Shown piece after piece: positions 32,422 to 40,895 of a DNA stretch of 54,525 nt (positions are counted from its first letter, which is position 1; each line of letters starts with the position of its first letter). Origin of the DNA: Clostridia bacterium (lineage in GTDB: Bacteria; Bacillota; Clostridia; Christensenellales; Borkfalkiaceae); assembly GCA_900767195.1 (NCBI GenBank), contig CAAFYG010000117.1, positions 1 through 54,525 on the forward strand. The letters run 5' to 3'. The notes beneath the pieces were generated by a model, which was not told the DNA's origin, did no database searches, and was given only the letters and a program-made list of their open reading frames with translations. Both the position numbers and the translations under genes were made by a program.

Positions 32422-33582
32422 ATGGAAGAACAGGAAAGAATTTATCTCGATCACGCGGCGTCCACCCCGCTCGATAGCGAAGTGCTGCAAATCATGCTGC
32501 CGTATTTTTCCGAAACTTTCGGCAACGCGAATTCGCAGCATTATTTCGGCAGAAAAGCGATGGCTGCGCTCGATACCGCGCGCGGCACAATCGCGCGGCT
32601 GATCGGCGCGAAGGACGGCGAAGTGTTTTTCACGTCGGGCGGTACGGAAGCGGATAATCTCGCCGTATTCGGCGCGGCGCGCGCGCAGAAAAAACGCGGC
32701 AGAAATAAAATTTTCATCTCTTCCGCCGAGCATCACGCGGTGATCGAACCGGCGGAAAAACTTGCCGCCGAAGAAGATTTCGAAACGTGCCTGATCCCCA
32801 TCGATCGCCACGGCAAAATCGATCTCGAATATTTAAGAAATAACGTCGATGAGCATACCGCGCTTGTGGCGGTGATGTATGCGAGCAACGAACTCGGCAC
32901 GATAGAGCCCGTAAAAGAAGCGGCGGAAATCGCGCACGCGCACGGGGCGATTTTTCTCTCGGACGCCGTGCAGGCTGCGCCGTATGTTCGGCTGAACGTG
33001 CAGGAAATCGGCGCGGATCTTTTAAGCTTTTCGGCGCATAAATTTTACGGACCGAAAGGCACGGGCGTATTATATGTAAAGAGCGGAACGCCTATGCATA
33101 AACTCCTCGTGGGCGGCGAACAGGAACGTGGCTTCCGCGCCGGCACGGTAAACGTAGCGGGCGCAGTCGGCGCGGCGGCGGCATACGAAAAAACCGTGGC
33201 GGGGATGGAAGAAGCAAACGCAAAAATCCGCAGGTTGAAAAATCTTTTCGCCGAAGAAATTTCCCGCTATCCTTTCGCTCATATCAACGGCGGCTTGGGC
33301 GATGCTTGCGTGCCGCCCGTTTTAAATCTTCGGATAGACGGCACGGAGAATACCACGATGCTTTCCTTGATGGATCTTCGGGGCGTGGCGGCGTCGGCGG
33401 GATCGGCGTGCGTGGGGGGCGATATTCAGCCCAGCCACGTGCTTTTATCGGCGGGTTTTTCGCCCGAAGAAACGAGAGCTTCATTCCGCCTGAGCTTCGG
33501 CAAACACAACACCGAAGAAGAGATGGTAAGAGCGGCAACGATTATCGGCACGCTTGCCGAAAAATTGCGCGCAAATCAATGA
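32422..33582 (+). CDS. Cysteine desulfurase (NifS/IscS-like)
   Basis: A PLP enzyme that takes sulfur from cysteine for Fe-S clusters or tRNA thiolation. The 386-residue protein has IYLDHAASTPL, FTSGGTEADNLA, AEHHAVIEP, the PLP lysine in SFSAHKFYGPKG and the catalytic Cys330 in SAGSACVGG. The start at 32422 follows AGGAGAG. No iscU, iscR or mnmA is adjacent, so its sulfur acceptor is not shown by context. A ferredoxin gene follows from a separate promoter. Confidence 0.93.
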   Translation: MEEQERIYLDHAASTPLDSEVLQIMLPYFSETFGNANSQHYFGRKAMAALDTARGTIARLIGAKDGEVFFTSGGTEADNLAVFGAARAQKKRGRNKIFISSAEHHAVIEPAEKLAAEEDFETCLIPIDRHGKIDLEYLRNNVDEHTALVAVMYASNELGTIEPVKEAAEIAHAHGAIFLSDAVQAAPYVRLNVQEIGADLLSFSAHKFYGPKGTGVLYVKSGTPMHKLLVGGEQERGFRAGTVNVAGAVGAAAAYEKTVAGMEEANAKIRRLKNLFAEEISRYPFAHINGGLGDACVPPVLNLRIDGTENTTMLSLMDLRGVAASAGSACVGGDIQPSHVLLSAGFSPEETRASFRLSFGKHNTEEEMVRAATIIGTLAEKLRANQ

Positions 33583-33702
33583 AATATCGCGTTAAGACGG
33601 TTAGCCGAAAGCAACTCAACGCGTTAGCTTATGCTAACTTCTAAAAAACGGAAAATTTCACGAAAAATAGTAAAAAAAGCAGAAAAAAGCACGTTGAAAA
33701 AG

Positions 33703-33731
33703 TTTACGCGCGGTAAAAAATGTGGTATAAT
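33703..33731 (+). promoter_or_regulatory. Promoter of the ferredoxin gene
   Basis: TTTACG (33703-33708), 17 bp, TATAAT (33726-33731). Confidence 0.6.
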
Positions 33732-33763
33732 AGTATCACAAAATCCCATGGGAGGTAAGTATT

Positions 33764-33934
33764 ATGGCACATAAAATCAGTGAAGAATGCGTAGCTTGCG
33801 GCGCTTGCGCGGAGACCTGCCCCGTAGGAGCGATCACTCCGGGCGGCTTCGGCTACACTGTTGATCCCGATGTATGCGTTGATTGCGGCGCGTGCGAAGA
33901 CGGCTGCCCTACCGGCGCGATCAAAGCCGAGTAA
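33764..33934 (+). CDS. 2[4Fe-4S] ferredoxin
   Basis: A 56-residue clostridial-type ferredoxin (MAHKISEECVACGACAETCP...). Two cluster motifs, CVACGACAETCP and CVDCGACEDGCP, give all eight cysteines in the CxxCxxCxxxCP pattern. It carries low-potential electrons in the anaerobe cytosol. A strong GGGAGGT Shine-Dalgarno lies before the ATG. Single gene with its own promoter and terminator, as is usual for these highly expressed genes. Confidence 0.97.
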   Translation: MAHKISEECVACGACAETCPVGAITPGGFGYTVDPDVCVDCGACEDGCPTGAIKAE

Positions 33935-33960
33935 GGTACGTTTTTGAAAAAACACAAAAG

Positions 33961-33998
33961 AAGAAAGCGCGGGGAAATTTTGCCTTGCGCTTTTTCTT
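33961..33998 (+). terminator. Probable terminator after ferredoxin
   Basis: AAGAAAGCGC (33961-33970) pairs with GCGCTTT...CTT (33987-33998), the second arm running into a T-rich stretch. It lies before the next start codon at 34013. Confidence 0.5.
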
Positions 33999-34012
33999 GC
34001 TTTTTGAAAAAA

Positions 34013-34738
34013 ATGCAAAGAGAAAACGCACCCGAAAACGAAAATATCGCGGCGGAAGATCTCGGTTTTTCGCGCGTGATTTATCAGGATAAAAGGCTGT
34101 ATCGGTTCACTTCCGATTCGGTGCTTTTATCCCGTTTTGCGCGCGCGAAAACGGGCGATAACGTAGCGGGTTTTTGCAGCGGCTGCGGCATCGTGGCGTT
34201 TCATTTTTATCTGTTGAACGAGGAGAAAAAGCCGCGCTTCACGCTGTTTGAATTGCAGGAAGATTTAATGAATCTTGCGCGCCTTACGGCAAAGAAAAAC
34301 GGCTTTGAAAATTTTTCGTTCGTCACGGGAAGATTGCAGGATCTGCCCAAAGAATATTTCGGAAAATTTTCGCTCGTTCTGTGCAATCCGCCTTACGAAA
34401 CGGGCGGGTTTGAAAACGAGAGTTACGAAAAGGCGATCTGCCGCAAAGAAATCGAAATCACGTGGGAAGAAATCGTGAAAGCGGCGAAACGCGCGCTGAA
34501 ATTCGGCGGCAGGATTGTTTTTTGCCATAAGGCTTCGCGGGCGGCGGAAGTCATCGGCGCGCTCGATCGAAATAATTTTGCCGTGAAGCGCATGCAATTC
34601 GTTTCGGGCGGCGAAAACGCCGAGCCGTATCTCGTGCTGATCGAAGCCGTGTACGGCGGAAAACCGGGCGCGAAAGTGCTGCCCGAGCTGATCAATACGG
34701 CAAAGTCGGGCGCAAAAACGGGCGCGGCGGCAAAATAG
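34013..34738 (+). CDS. SAM-dependent N6-adenine methyltransferase-like protein (YabB/TrmN6 type)
   Basis: A 241-residue protein. YRFTSDSVLLSRFA is the family entry motif, FCSGCGIVAFHF replaces the usual SAM loop, and CNPPYETGG carries the NPPY signature of N6-adenine methyltransferases. In Bacillus the homologue (yabB) is also directly upstream of rsmI, 25 bp away here, so a tRNA or rRNA target is likely. The start is uncertain: ATG 34013 gives the usual length but no clear Shine-Dalgarno, while a TTG at 33944 would extend through the ferredoxin terminator. The C-terminus is Lys/Ala-rich. Confidence 0.82.
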   Translation: MQRENAPENENIAAEDLGFSRVIYQDKRLYRFTSDSVLLSRFARAKTGDNVAGFCSGCGIVAFHFYLLNEEKKPRFTLFELQEDLMNLARLTAKKNGFENFSFVTGRLQDLPKEYFGKFSLVLCNPPYETGGFENESYEKAICRKEIEITWEEIVKAAKRALKFGGRIVFCHKASRAAEVIGALDRNNFAVKRMQFVSGGENAEPYLVLIEAVYGGKPGAKVLPELINTAKSGAKTGAAAK

Positions 34739-34763
34739 GGCGGAATAGAAAGGAGAAAAAAGA

Positions 34764-35573
34764 ATGGTAAGCTTTGTAGCCACGCCGATCGGGAACCTTG
34801 GCGACATCACGTTCCGCGCGGTGGAAACATTGAAAAACGCGGATGAAATTTACTGCGAAGATACGCGGCATACGCTCAGGCTTTTAAACGCGTACGAGAT
34901 TAAAAAGCCGCTGTATGCGTGCCACAAATTCAACGAGCGGCAGGCGGCGGAAAAAATCGCGGCGCAAGCGCTCGCGGGGAAAAACATCGCGATCGTATCG
35001 GACGCGGGCATGCCCGTGGTGTCCGATCCCGGCAACATCGTGTGCGAGGTGCTGAAAGAAAAGGGCGTGGAATACACGGTGATTCCGGGGGCGAACGCCG
35101 CGCTGTGCGCGTTGATTTTATCGGGCTTGCCTGCGGACAAGTTTTTATTCGTGGGGTTTCTGCCCGAAAAGAAAGGCGAAAAGCGCGCCGTGCTTGAAAA
35201 ATTCAAAGATACGGAAGCCACGCTTTTATTCCATGTAGCGCCGCAGGATTTAGACGGCGATATCCGCGCCATGTATGAAGTTTTCGGCGAAAGAAAGGCG
35301 GCGGCGGTGCGCGAAATCACGAAAATTCACGAAGAGAGCGCGGCTTTTTTATTAAGCGAAGGCTTGCCCGGCGAAAAGCGCGGCGAGTACGTTTTAGTGG
35401 TGCGGGGCGCGGAAAAAAAGGAAAATCCGCTGTGCGCGCTTTCCGAAAAAGAACACATTCTGCACTATATGCGCGCGGGACTCGATAAGAAAGAGGCCGT
35501 GAAAGCGGCGGCGAAAGATCGCGGCGTTGCGAAGTCCGAATTATACCCGTTTTCCGTTGATTTAAGCCTGTAA
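34764..35573 (+). CDS. rsmI: 16S rRNA (cytidine1402-2'-O)-methyltransferase
   Basis: A 269-residue tetrapyrrole-methylase-fold enzyme that methylates the ribose of C1402 in the ribosomal P site. Landmarks are FVATPIGNLGDITFRA, EDTRHTLRLLNAY, VSDAGMPVVSDPG and PGANAALCALILSGL. The C-terminal helical domain ends in KKEAVKAAAKDRGVAKSELY. AAAGGAGA precedes the ATG. It is convergent with spmB. Confidence 0.97.
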   Translation: MVSFVATPIGNLGDITFRAVETLKNADEIYCEDTRHTLRLLNAYEIKKPLYACHKFNERQAAEKIAAQALAGKNIAIVSDAGMPVVSDPGNIVCEVLKEKGVEYTVIPGANAALCALILSGLPADKFLFVGFLPEKKGEKRAVLEKFKDTEATLLFHVAPQDLDGDIRAMYEVFGERKAAAVREITKIHEESAAFLLSEGLPGEKRGEYVLVVRGAEKKENPLCALSEKEHILHYMRAGLDKKEAVKAAAKDRGVAKSELYPFSVDLSL

Positions 35574-35575
35574 AA

Positions 35576-35671
35576 CGGCTGAAAAACGGGCAAAAACAGG
35601 GCAAAAACAGGAAAAAAACGCAAGAAAAACGGCGAAAAACGCAAGAAAAACGCCCGAAAACGCAAGAAAAA
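35576..35671. repeat. A-rich degenerate short repeat between rsmI and spmB
   Basis: The 98-bp convergent spacer consists of runs of four to seven As separated by CGG, CAGG or CGC words; CGCAAGAAAAACG occurs repeatedly. It has low complexity and no stem typical of a terminator. It could hold weak repeated stop signals or have expanded by slippage. Confidence 0.6.
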
Positions 35672-36184
35672 TCACATAATCCGGCACAAAAAGCAGGCAA
35701 AAATCACCGAAAAGAGATAGGAAGTCACACAGATGAAAATCGCGGCGGTGATTTTTTTGTGTTTCAGAGAGGAGAAGTACACCGCGCTCACGTAGAAAAT
35801 GGTTTCGTTGCCGCCGAAGATCACGCAGGCGCACCTGCCGATATAGCTATCCGTGCCGTGGGCGGCAAGCACGCGCGATAAAACCGCCGTAGCGCCGCTG
35901 CCCGAAAGCGGCTTTACGAGAATGAGTTCCATAAGTTCTGCCGGCACGCCCGCCGCAGCAAAAAGCGGCGCGATTTTTTCCGACAAAGCCGCCGACAATC
36001 CGCTCTTTTCAAAGAGCGTTGAAAGCATCATGATTGCCGCGATATACGGAAAAACGGAAAGAATTAAGGGCGGGGCTTTTTTCACGCCGCCGACAAACGT
36101 TTCGTACACGTTGACTTTTTTTGCCGCCGCGTACACGAACGAGAACAAAAACAATGCGGGAATGACGAGCGCGACGATTTTCAT
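35672..36184 (-). CDS. spmB: Spore maturation protein B
   Basis: A 170-residue membrane protein of the nucleoside-recognition (Gate) family, with PYIAAIMMLSTLFEKSG, MELILVKPLSGSGATAVLS and VIFGGNETIFYVSAVYFSS. SpmA and SpmB together affect spore core dehydration in Bacillus. The ATG at 36184 overlaps the spmA stop (ATGA), so the two are translationally coupled. This indicates an organism with sporulation genes, though not that it sporulates. Confidence 0.92.
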   Translation of the reverse strand: MKIVALVIPALFLFSFVYAAAKKVNVYETFVGGVKKAPPLILSVFPYIAAIMMLSTLFEKSGLSAALSEKIAPLFAAAGVPAELMELILVKPLSGSGATAVLSRVLAAHGTDSYIGRCACVIFGGNETIFYVSAVYFSSLKHKKITAAIFICVTSYLFSVIFACFLCRIM

Positions 36185-36825
36185 ATTTCCGCCCGCCTTG
36201 CCGATCCGATCCGAAAAGCTTTGCGCTTTTTTTTGCGCCGAAGCTTCGCTCCGCGCCGAAGTTTTGCGCCGTATAAAAGCTTTGTGGCGGGCAGCGCGAT
36301 TGCGAGAAAGAACGCCGAAGATAATAGGATGGGCAGCACCACCGAAGACGGCGCGGCGCTGCCCGCCGCCGTGCGCAGCGCGATGACGGACGAAGGCACG
36401 ATTTGCAGCGACGCCGCGTTCAGCGTGAAGAGCATTGCAAGCGCGTATTCGCGTTCCTTTTCGCCGATGTTTTCCGAGCCGTCTAAAAGTTTCGCCGCTT
36501 TCACGCCGTGGGGGGTGGCGAGCGCGCCGATCCCGAGCAGGTTTGCCGAGATATTCATGCACACGCTTTCGGCAAATTCGGGATCGTCCGATTTGAAAAG
36601 CCGTTTTACGATTTTGCGCAAAAATTTAGCAAGGACGGCGGCGATTCCCGATTTTTCCCACAGCGCGGAAAGCCCGCAAAAAACGGCGTAGGAAGATAAA
36701 AGCGCAACGCACAATGCCGCCGAAGAAGAGGCGGCGGATAAAAGCGCGGGAAGAAATTCCTGCGGGGCGGAAAATAATAAGAGCGCGGCGGAAAAGATAA
36801 AAGTCGCGGTGAATAAAACGTTCAT
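36181..36825 (-). CDS. spmA: Spore maturation protein A
   Basis: A 214-residue membrane protein with the matching Gate domain (SVCMNISANLLGIGALATPHGVKAAKLL; LFTLNAASLQIVPSSVIALR). The C-terminus is unusually basic (GAKLRRGAKLRRKKKRK), where close homologues usually end sooner. No strong Shine-Dalgarno is seen before the ATG at 36825. It is divergent from metG. Confidence 0.92.
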   Translation of the reverse strand: MNVLFTATFIFSAALLLFSAPQEFLPALLSAASSSAALCVALLSSYAVFCGLSALWEKSGIAAVLAKFLRKIVKRLFKSDDPEFAESVCMNISANLLGIGALATPHGVKAAKLLDGSENIGEKEREYALAMLFTLNAASLQIVPSSVIALRTAAGSAAPSSVVLPILLSSAFFLAIALPATKLLYGAKLRRGAKLRRKKKRKAFRIGSARRAEI

Positions 36826-36880
36826 AAATTATTGTATGACGCGCGGCGGCGTATTCATTCGGCTACGGCGCGAAAAACGC

Positions 36881-36909
36881 TTTACTTTTTATGCAAAAAA
36901 GGGTATAAT
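36881..36909 (+). promoter_or_regulatory. Promoter of metG
   Basis: TTTACT (36881-36886), 17 bp, TATAAT (36904-36909). The leader is only about 45 bases, too short for a T-box. Confidence 0.75.
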
Positions 36910-36960
36910 AGAAATCGAAATTTTAATCCGGCGCAGCCGGAACGATGCTCGGAGGAAATT

Positions 36961-38970
36961 ATGGCAGAAAAACATAATGCCGCAAACGGCAAAGGCAGAT
37001 TTTATATGACGACGGCGATTGCTTACGCTTCGGGGAAGCCGCATATCGGCAACACCTACGAGGCGATTTTGGCCGACGCGATCGCGCGATTCAAACGCAA
37101 AGAAGGGTACGACGTATTTTTGCAGACGGGTACGGACGAACACGGGCAGAAAATCGAAGAAAAAGCCGCCGCGGCGGGCGTTACTCCCAAGCAGTATGTG
37201 GATAAGGTTTCCGCGGAAATCCGCCGCATCTGGGACAGCGTGGGCATGAGCTACGATAAATTTATCCGCACCACCGATAAAGATCACGAAAAAGTAGTGG
37301 CGGAGATTTTCCGCAAGTTTTACGAGCAGGGCGATATTTACAAGGGCAGCTACGAAGGCTGGTATTGCACGCCGTGCGAATCGTTTTTCACCGAAAGTCA
37401 GCTTGTCGGCGGCAAATGCCCCGACTGCGGCAGGGAAGTAAAGCGCGAAAAGGAAGAGGCGTACTTTTTCAAAATGGGAAAATACGCCGATCGCCTGATC
37501 GATTATATCGAAGCGCACCCCGATTTTATCCGCCCCGTTTCGCGTAAAAACGAGATGATGAATAACTTTTTGAAAAAAGGTTTGCAGGATCTCTGCGTTT
37601 CGCGCACCTCGTTTTCGTGGGGAATTCCCGTGGATTTCGATAAGAAGCACGTGGTGTACGTGTGGCTGGACGCGCTGACGAATTATATCACGGGCATCGG
37701 CTACGACGTGAATCACCCTTCGGCGCAATTTGAAAAATTATGGCCGGCGGACTTGCACCTGATCGGCAAAGACATTTTGCGCTTTCACACAATTTACTGG
37801 CCGATCTTTTTAATGGCGCTCGGCTTGCCGCTGCCGAAACAGATTTTCGGTCACCCGTGGCTGTTATCGGGCGAAGATAAAATGAGCAAATCGAAGGGCA
37901 ACGTGATTTATTCGGATGATCTGATCCGCCTTTTCGGCGTGGACGCCACAAGATATTATGTGCTGCACGAGATGCCGTTTGACGACGACGGCGTGATTTC
38001 GTGGGATCTGTTTGCGGAAAAATACAATTCCGATCTGGCAAACGTACTCGGAAACCTCGTATCGCGCACGGTGGCGATGATACAAAAGTATTTCGGCGGC
38101 ACGGTGGGTTTGCGCGAGGGCGCGACGGACGAAGGAACGGACGCAGACTTCAAAGCCGCGGCGACCGCCGCTGCGGAAATCGTGGTGAAAAAGGGCGACG
38201 AGCTGCGCATTGCGGACGCGCTTTCCGCGATCATGAACGTATTCCGCCGCGCAAACAAGTATATCGACGAAACCGCGCCGTGGGTGCTTGCCAAAGACGA
38301 GGCGAACAAGGACAGACTGAACGACGTGCTTTACAATCTTTCGCAGGCGATCGTGATCGGGGCATCGCTGCTTGCGCCGTTCTTACCCGAAACGAGCGCG
38401 AAGATTTTTGCGGCGTTCGGCGTGGGCGAGCGCACGTTTGAAGAGTGCGGCTCGTTCGCGTTGCAAAAGCGCGTAACCGTATCGGAATGCGCGCCGCTTT
38501 TCGCGCGCGCCGATATGAAAATGCTGTTGCCCGAGATCGAAAAGATCCGCAAGGCGCAGATTGCGGCGGCGGGCGGCGCGGCTGCGGCAACGGGCGCGGC
38601 AACGGCTGCGGCAACGGGCGCGGAAAAAGCGGCGAAAGAAACGGCGGAAATTTCTTTGGAAGATTTCGAAAAAGTGCGCTTGCAGGTGGGCGAAATCGTG
38701 GCGTGCGAGAAGGTGGAAAAATCTTCGAAACTGCTGCACGAAACGGTGAAATTCGGCGATGAAACGCGCTCGGTGGTATCGGGCATTGCGAAACATTTCA
38801 AGCCGGAAGAGCTGATCGGCAAAAAAGTGGTGTTCGTTACGAATTTAAAGCCCGTGAAACTTTGCGGCGTGCTTTCGGAAGGCATGATTCTGGCGGCGGA
38901 AGACGGCGAGGGAAAATTCGCGCTGATCTGCCCCGAAAACGACGTGAACAGCGGCACGCGGCTCGGCTAA
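36961..38970 (+). CDS. metG: Methionyl-tRNA synthetase with C-terminal tRNA-binding domain
   Basis: A 669-residue protein that charges tRNA-Met. The class I motifs are HIGN (His28) and KMSKS (307-311); the zinc knob has CTPC and CPDC. An Ala/Gly/Thr-rich linker (about 533-562) leads to an EMAPII/Trbp111-type domain (FEKVRLQVGEIVACEKVEKS ... LCGVLSEGMILAAED). The ATG at 36961 has GGAGG 5 bp upstream; longer in-frame starts run through the promoter. tatD follows after 15 bp, as in many Firmicutes. Confidence 0.97.
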   Translation: MAEKHNAANGKGRFYMTTAIAYASGKPHIGNTYEAILADAIARFKRKEGYDVFLQTGTDEHGQKIEEKAAAAGVTPKQYVDKVSAEIRRIWDSVGMSYDKFIRTTDKDHEKVVAEIFRKFYEQGDIYKGSYEGWYCTPCESFFTESQLVGGKCPDCGREVKREKEEAYFFKMGKYADRLIDYIEAHPDFIRPVSRKNEMMNNFLKKGLQDLCVSRTSFSWGIPVDFDKKHVVYVWLDALTNYITGIGYDVNHPSAQFEKLWPADLHLIGKDILRFHTIYWPIFLMALGLPLPKQIFGHPWLLSGEDKMSKSKGNVIYSDDLIRLFGVDATRYYVLHEMPFDDDGVISWDLFAEKYNSDLANVLGNLVSRTVAMIQKYFGGTVGLREGATDEGTDADFKAAATAAAEIVVKKGDELRIADALSAIMNVFRRANKYIDETAPWVLAKDEANKDRLNDVLYNLSQAIVIGASLLAPFLPETSAKIFAAFGVGERTFEECGSFALQKRVTVSECAPLFARADMKMLLPEIEKIRKAQIAAAGGAAAATGAATAAATGAEKAAKETAEISLEDFEKVRLQVGEIVACEKVEKSSKLLHETVKFGDETRSVVSGIAKHFKPEELIGKKVVFVTNLKPVKLCGVLSEGMILAAEDGEGKFALICPENDVNSGTRLG

Positions 38971-38985
38971 GTTTCGGTGGGCGTT

Positions 38986-39822
38986 ATGGCTACGGAATTT
39001 GCGAAGAAAGCGCGCTGTATCGACGTGCATTGCCACATGACGGACGAAACCGAGTATGAAAAATCGGGCGGTGCGGACGGCGTGATTGCGGCGGCGGACG
39101 CGGCGGGCGTAGATACGCTGATCGTGAGCGGTTTTGACGCGGCTTCTTCTTCGGCGGCGGCGCGCCTTGCATCGCGGCACAAGGGCGTGTATTTCTGCGC
39201 CGGGTTGCAGCCGGAAGAAATCGCGCCGTATGAGAACGGCGCGGAAGAATACGAGTGCGCGCTCGGCGCGGTGCAATGGCTTTTCGGCAACGAAAAATGC
39301 GTGGCGGCGGGCGAAATCGGGCTGGACTATCATTTTGCGGACAATCCCCCGAAAGAGTTTCAGCGCGAAGCGTTTTTTAGGCAGATGAAAATCGCCTGCG
39401 AGGCGGGGTTGCCGATTGTGATTCACAGCCGCGACGCGTGCGCGGACACGCTGGAAATTCTGCGAACGCACCGCGAACTTTTACAAAACGGGTTTCTGAT
39501 GCATTGCTATTCGTATTCGGCGGAAGCGGCGGCGGAATTTGCGGCGCTGGGCGGGTATTTTTCATTCGGCGGCGTAGTCACTTTCAAAAACGCGGAAAAA
39601 GTGAAACGGGCGGCGGCTGCCGTGCCGCAGGACAGGATTTTAACGGAAACGGACAGCCCTTATCTCGCGCCCGAGCCGTATCGCGGAACGTTTCCGAATA
39701 CTCCCGCGAACGTGGTGCGCGTGGCGGAAGCGTTGGCGGATTTACGCGGCGAAAGTTTTGAAAATTTCTGCGTGCGCGTGCGCGAAAACGCGGCAAGATT
39801 GTTTAAAAGGCTGAAAATTTAG
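38986..39822 (+). CDS. tatD: TatD-family metal-dependent hydrolase (DNase)
   Basis: A 278-residue TIM-barrel hydrolase with metal ligands in CIDVHCH, EIGLDYH, VIHSRDA, MHCYS and LTETDSPYL. TatD proteins act as 3'-5' exonucleases or D-aminoacyl-tRNA-related hydrolases; the substrate is not set by sequence. The ATG at 38986 was preferred over a GTG 9 bases earlier. Between metG and the radical SAM gene, co-transcribed. Confidence 0.9.
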   Translation: MATEFAKKARCIDVHCHMTDETEYEKSGGADGVIAAADAAGVDTLIVSGFDAASSSAAARLASRHKGVYFCAGLQPEEIAPYENGAEEYECALGAVQWLFGNEKCVAAGEIGLDYHFADNPPKEFQREAFFRQMKIACEAGLPIVIHSRDACADTLEILRTHRELLQNGFLMHCYSYSAEAAAEFAALGGYFSFGGVVTFKNAEKVKRAAAAVPQDRILTETDSPYLAPEPYRGTFPNTPANVVRVAEALADLRGESFENFCVRVRENAARLFKRLKI

Positions 39823-39837
39823 CGGCAAGGAGATTTT

Positions 39838-40680
39838 ATGGATAACAACAATAATAAGCACCGTAAATTTTACGGAAACAACGGCAATAAAGGCAATAGC
39901 GCAAACGGCGGCGCGGCGAATGCCGCGGAGGCGAAAAACGGCGGCAATAACGCGGGCGGCGGCAATAAAAATAAGTCGAAAAATCGCGGAATGAATCCCG
40001 CTGGGAACGCGAACAAAAACAAAAACGGCGGGGGCGGCGGAAACAACGGGAAAAACCGCAATGAAGAAAACCGCAAAGATACCTATGTGTACGAGTTGGA
40101 CGGCAACGTGTATATCAATCTGACGAACAAATGCTCGAACGGCTGCGAATTCTGCGTGCGCAACGAGCGCGCGAGCTATTACGGCAATTATCTGTGGATT
40201 CGTCACGGCGATCCGTCGGCGGAAAAGGTGATCGCCGAGCTGGATAAAAAGGATTTCGCCGCTTACAAAGAGCTGGTGTTCTGCGGGTTCGGCGAGCCTG
40301 CCTACAAGGTGGCGGAGATGCTGAAAATCGCCGAATACGCGCACTCGCGCGGCTTGAAAACGCGGCTGAATACCAACGGTCAGGGGAATCTTATAAACAA
40401 GCGCGATATCGTACCCGAATTGAAGGGCAAAATCGATCTCGTGAACGTTTCTCTGAACGCGCCGGACGCGGAAAGCTATCAGAAAATCTGCCATTCGCAG
40501 TACCGGCTGGACGCGTTTCCCGCACTCATCGAGTTTGCGAAATCGTGCGTAAGAAACGGCGTGGCGTGCCGGTTTTCGGTGGTGGACTGCATCGGCGAGG
40601 AAGCGGTGGAATCGTGCCGCCGTCTGGCGGAAAGCACGGGCGTGCCGCTGTACGTGAGAAAGTATATCGCCGACAGTTGA
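39838..40680 (+). CDS. TatD-associated radical SAM protein with Asn/Gly-rich N-terminal extension
   Basis: A 280-residue protein. About residues 1-80 are low-complexity Asn, Gly, Lys and Ala. The radical SAM core follows, with the CxxxCxxC cluster motif in NKCSNGCEFCVR, FCGFGEPAYK (glycine-rich SAM motif) and LNTNGQGNL. A radical SAM family found next to tatD is known (TIGRFAM 'radical SAM protein, TatD family-associated'), and the 15-bp gap from tatD agrees. The substrate is unknown. AAGGAGA precedes the ATG. The N-terminal extension is unusual for the family. Confidence 0.85.
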   Translation: MDNNNNKHRKFYGNNGNKGNSANGGAANAAEAKNGGNNAGGGNKNKSKNRGMNPAGNANKNKNGGGGGNNGKNRNEENRKDTYVYELDGNVYINLTNKCSNGCEFCVRNERASYYGNYLWIRHGDPSAEKVIAELDKKDFAAYKELVFCGFGEPAYKVAEMLKIAEYAHSRGLKTRLNTNGQGNLINKRDIVPELKGKIDLVNVSLNAPDAESYQKICHSQYRLDAFPALIEFAKSCVRNGVACRFSVVDCIGEEAVESCRRLAESTGVPLYVRKYIADS

Positions 40681-40771
40681 GATTTTTGCCGGATAAAAGG
40701 CGAGAAAAGCGGCGAAAATCGTGAAAAACGCATAAAATTATCGAAAAAGCGAAAAATCGACGAAAAACCGC

Positions 40772-40801
40772 TTGACAGAGCGGGGAAAGAAAGTTTAAAA
40801 T
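40772..40801 (+). promoter_or_regulatory. Promoter of the cyclophilin-like lipoprotein gene
   Basis: TTGACA (40772-40777), 18 bp, TAAAAT (40796-40801). Confidence 0.65.
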
Positions 40802-40895
40802 AAAAGCGTGTCCTGTTTTTGGCGCGCGGCGGCACGGTATCGTGCGGCGCGGAAAAAAGGGCAACGTCTTTCGTAACGAAAGGAGAGATAGAACG

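Noticed and set aside
33694..33699. TTGAAA as -35 for the ferredoxin promoter
   Set aside because: It is 26 bp from the TATAAT; TTTACG at 33703 has the proper 17-bp spacing.
36961..38970. Possible T-box control of metG
   Set aside because: The leader between promoter and ATG is only about 45 bases, too short for a T-box.
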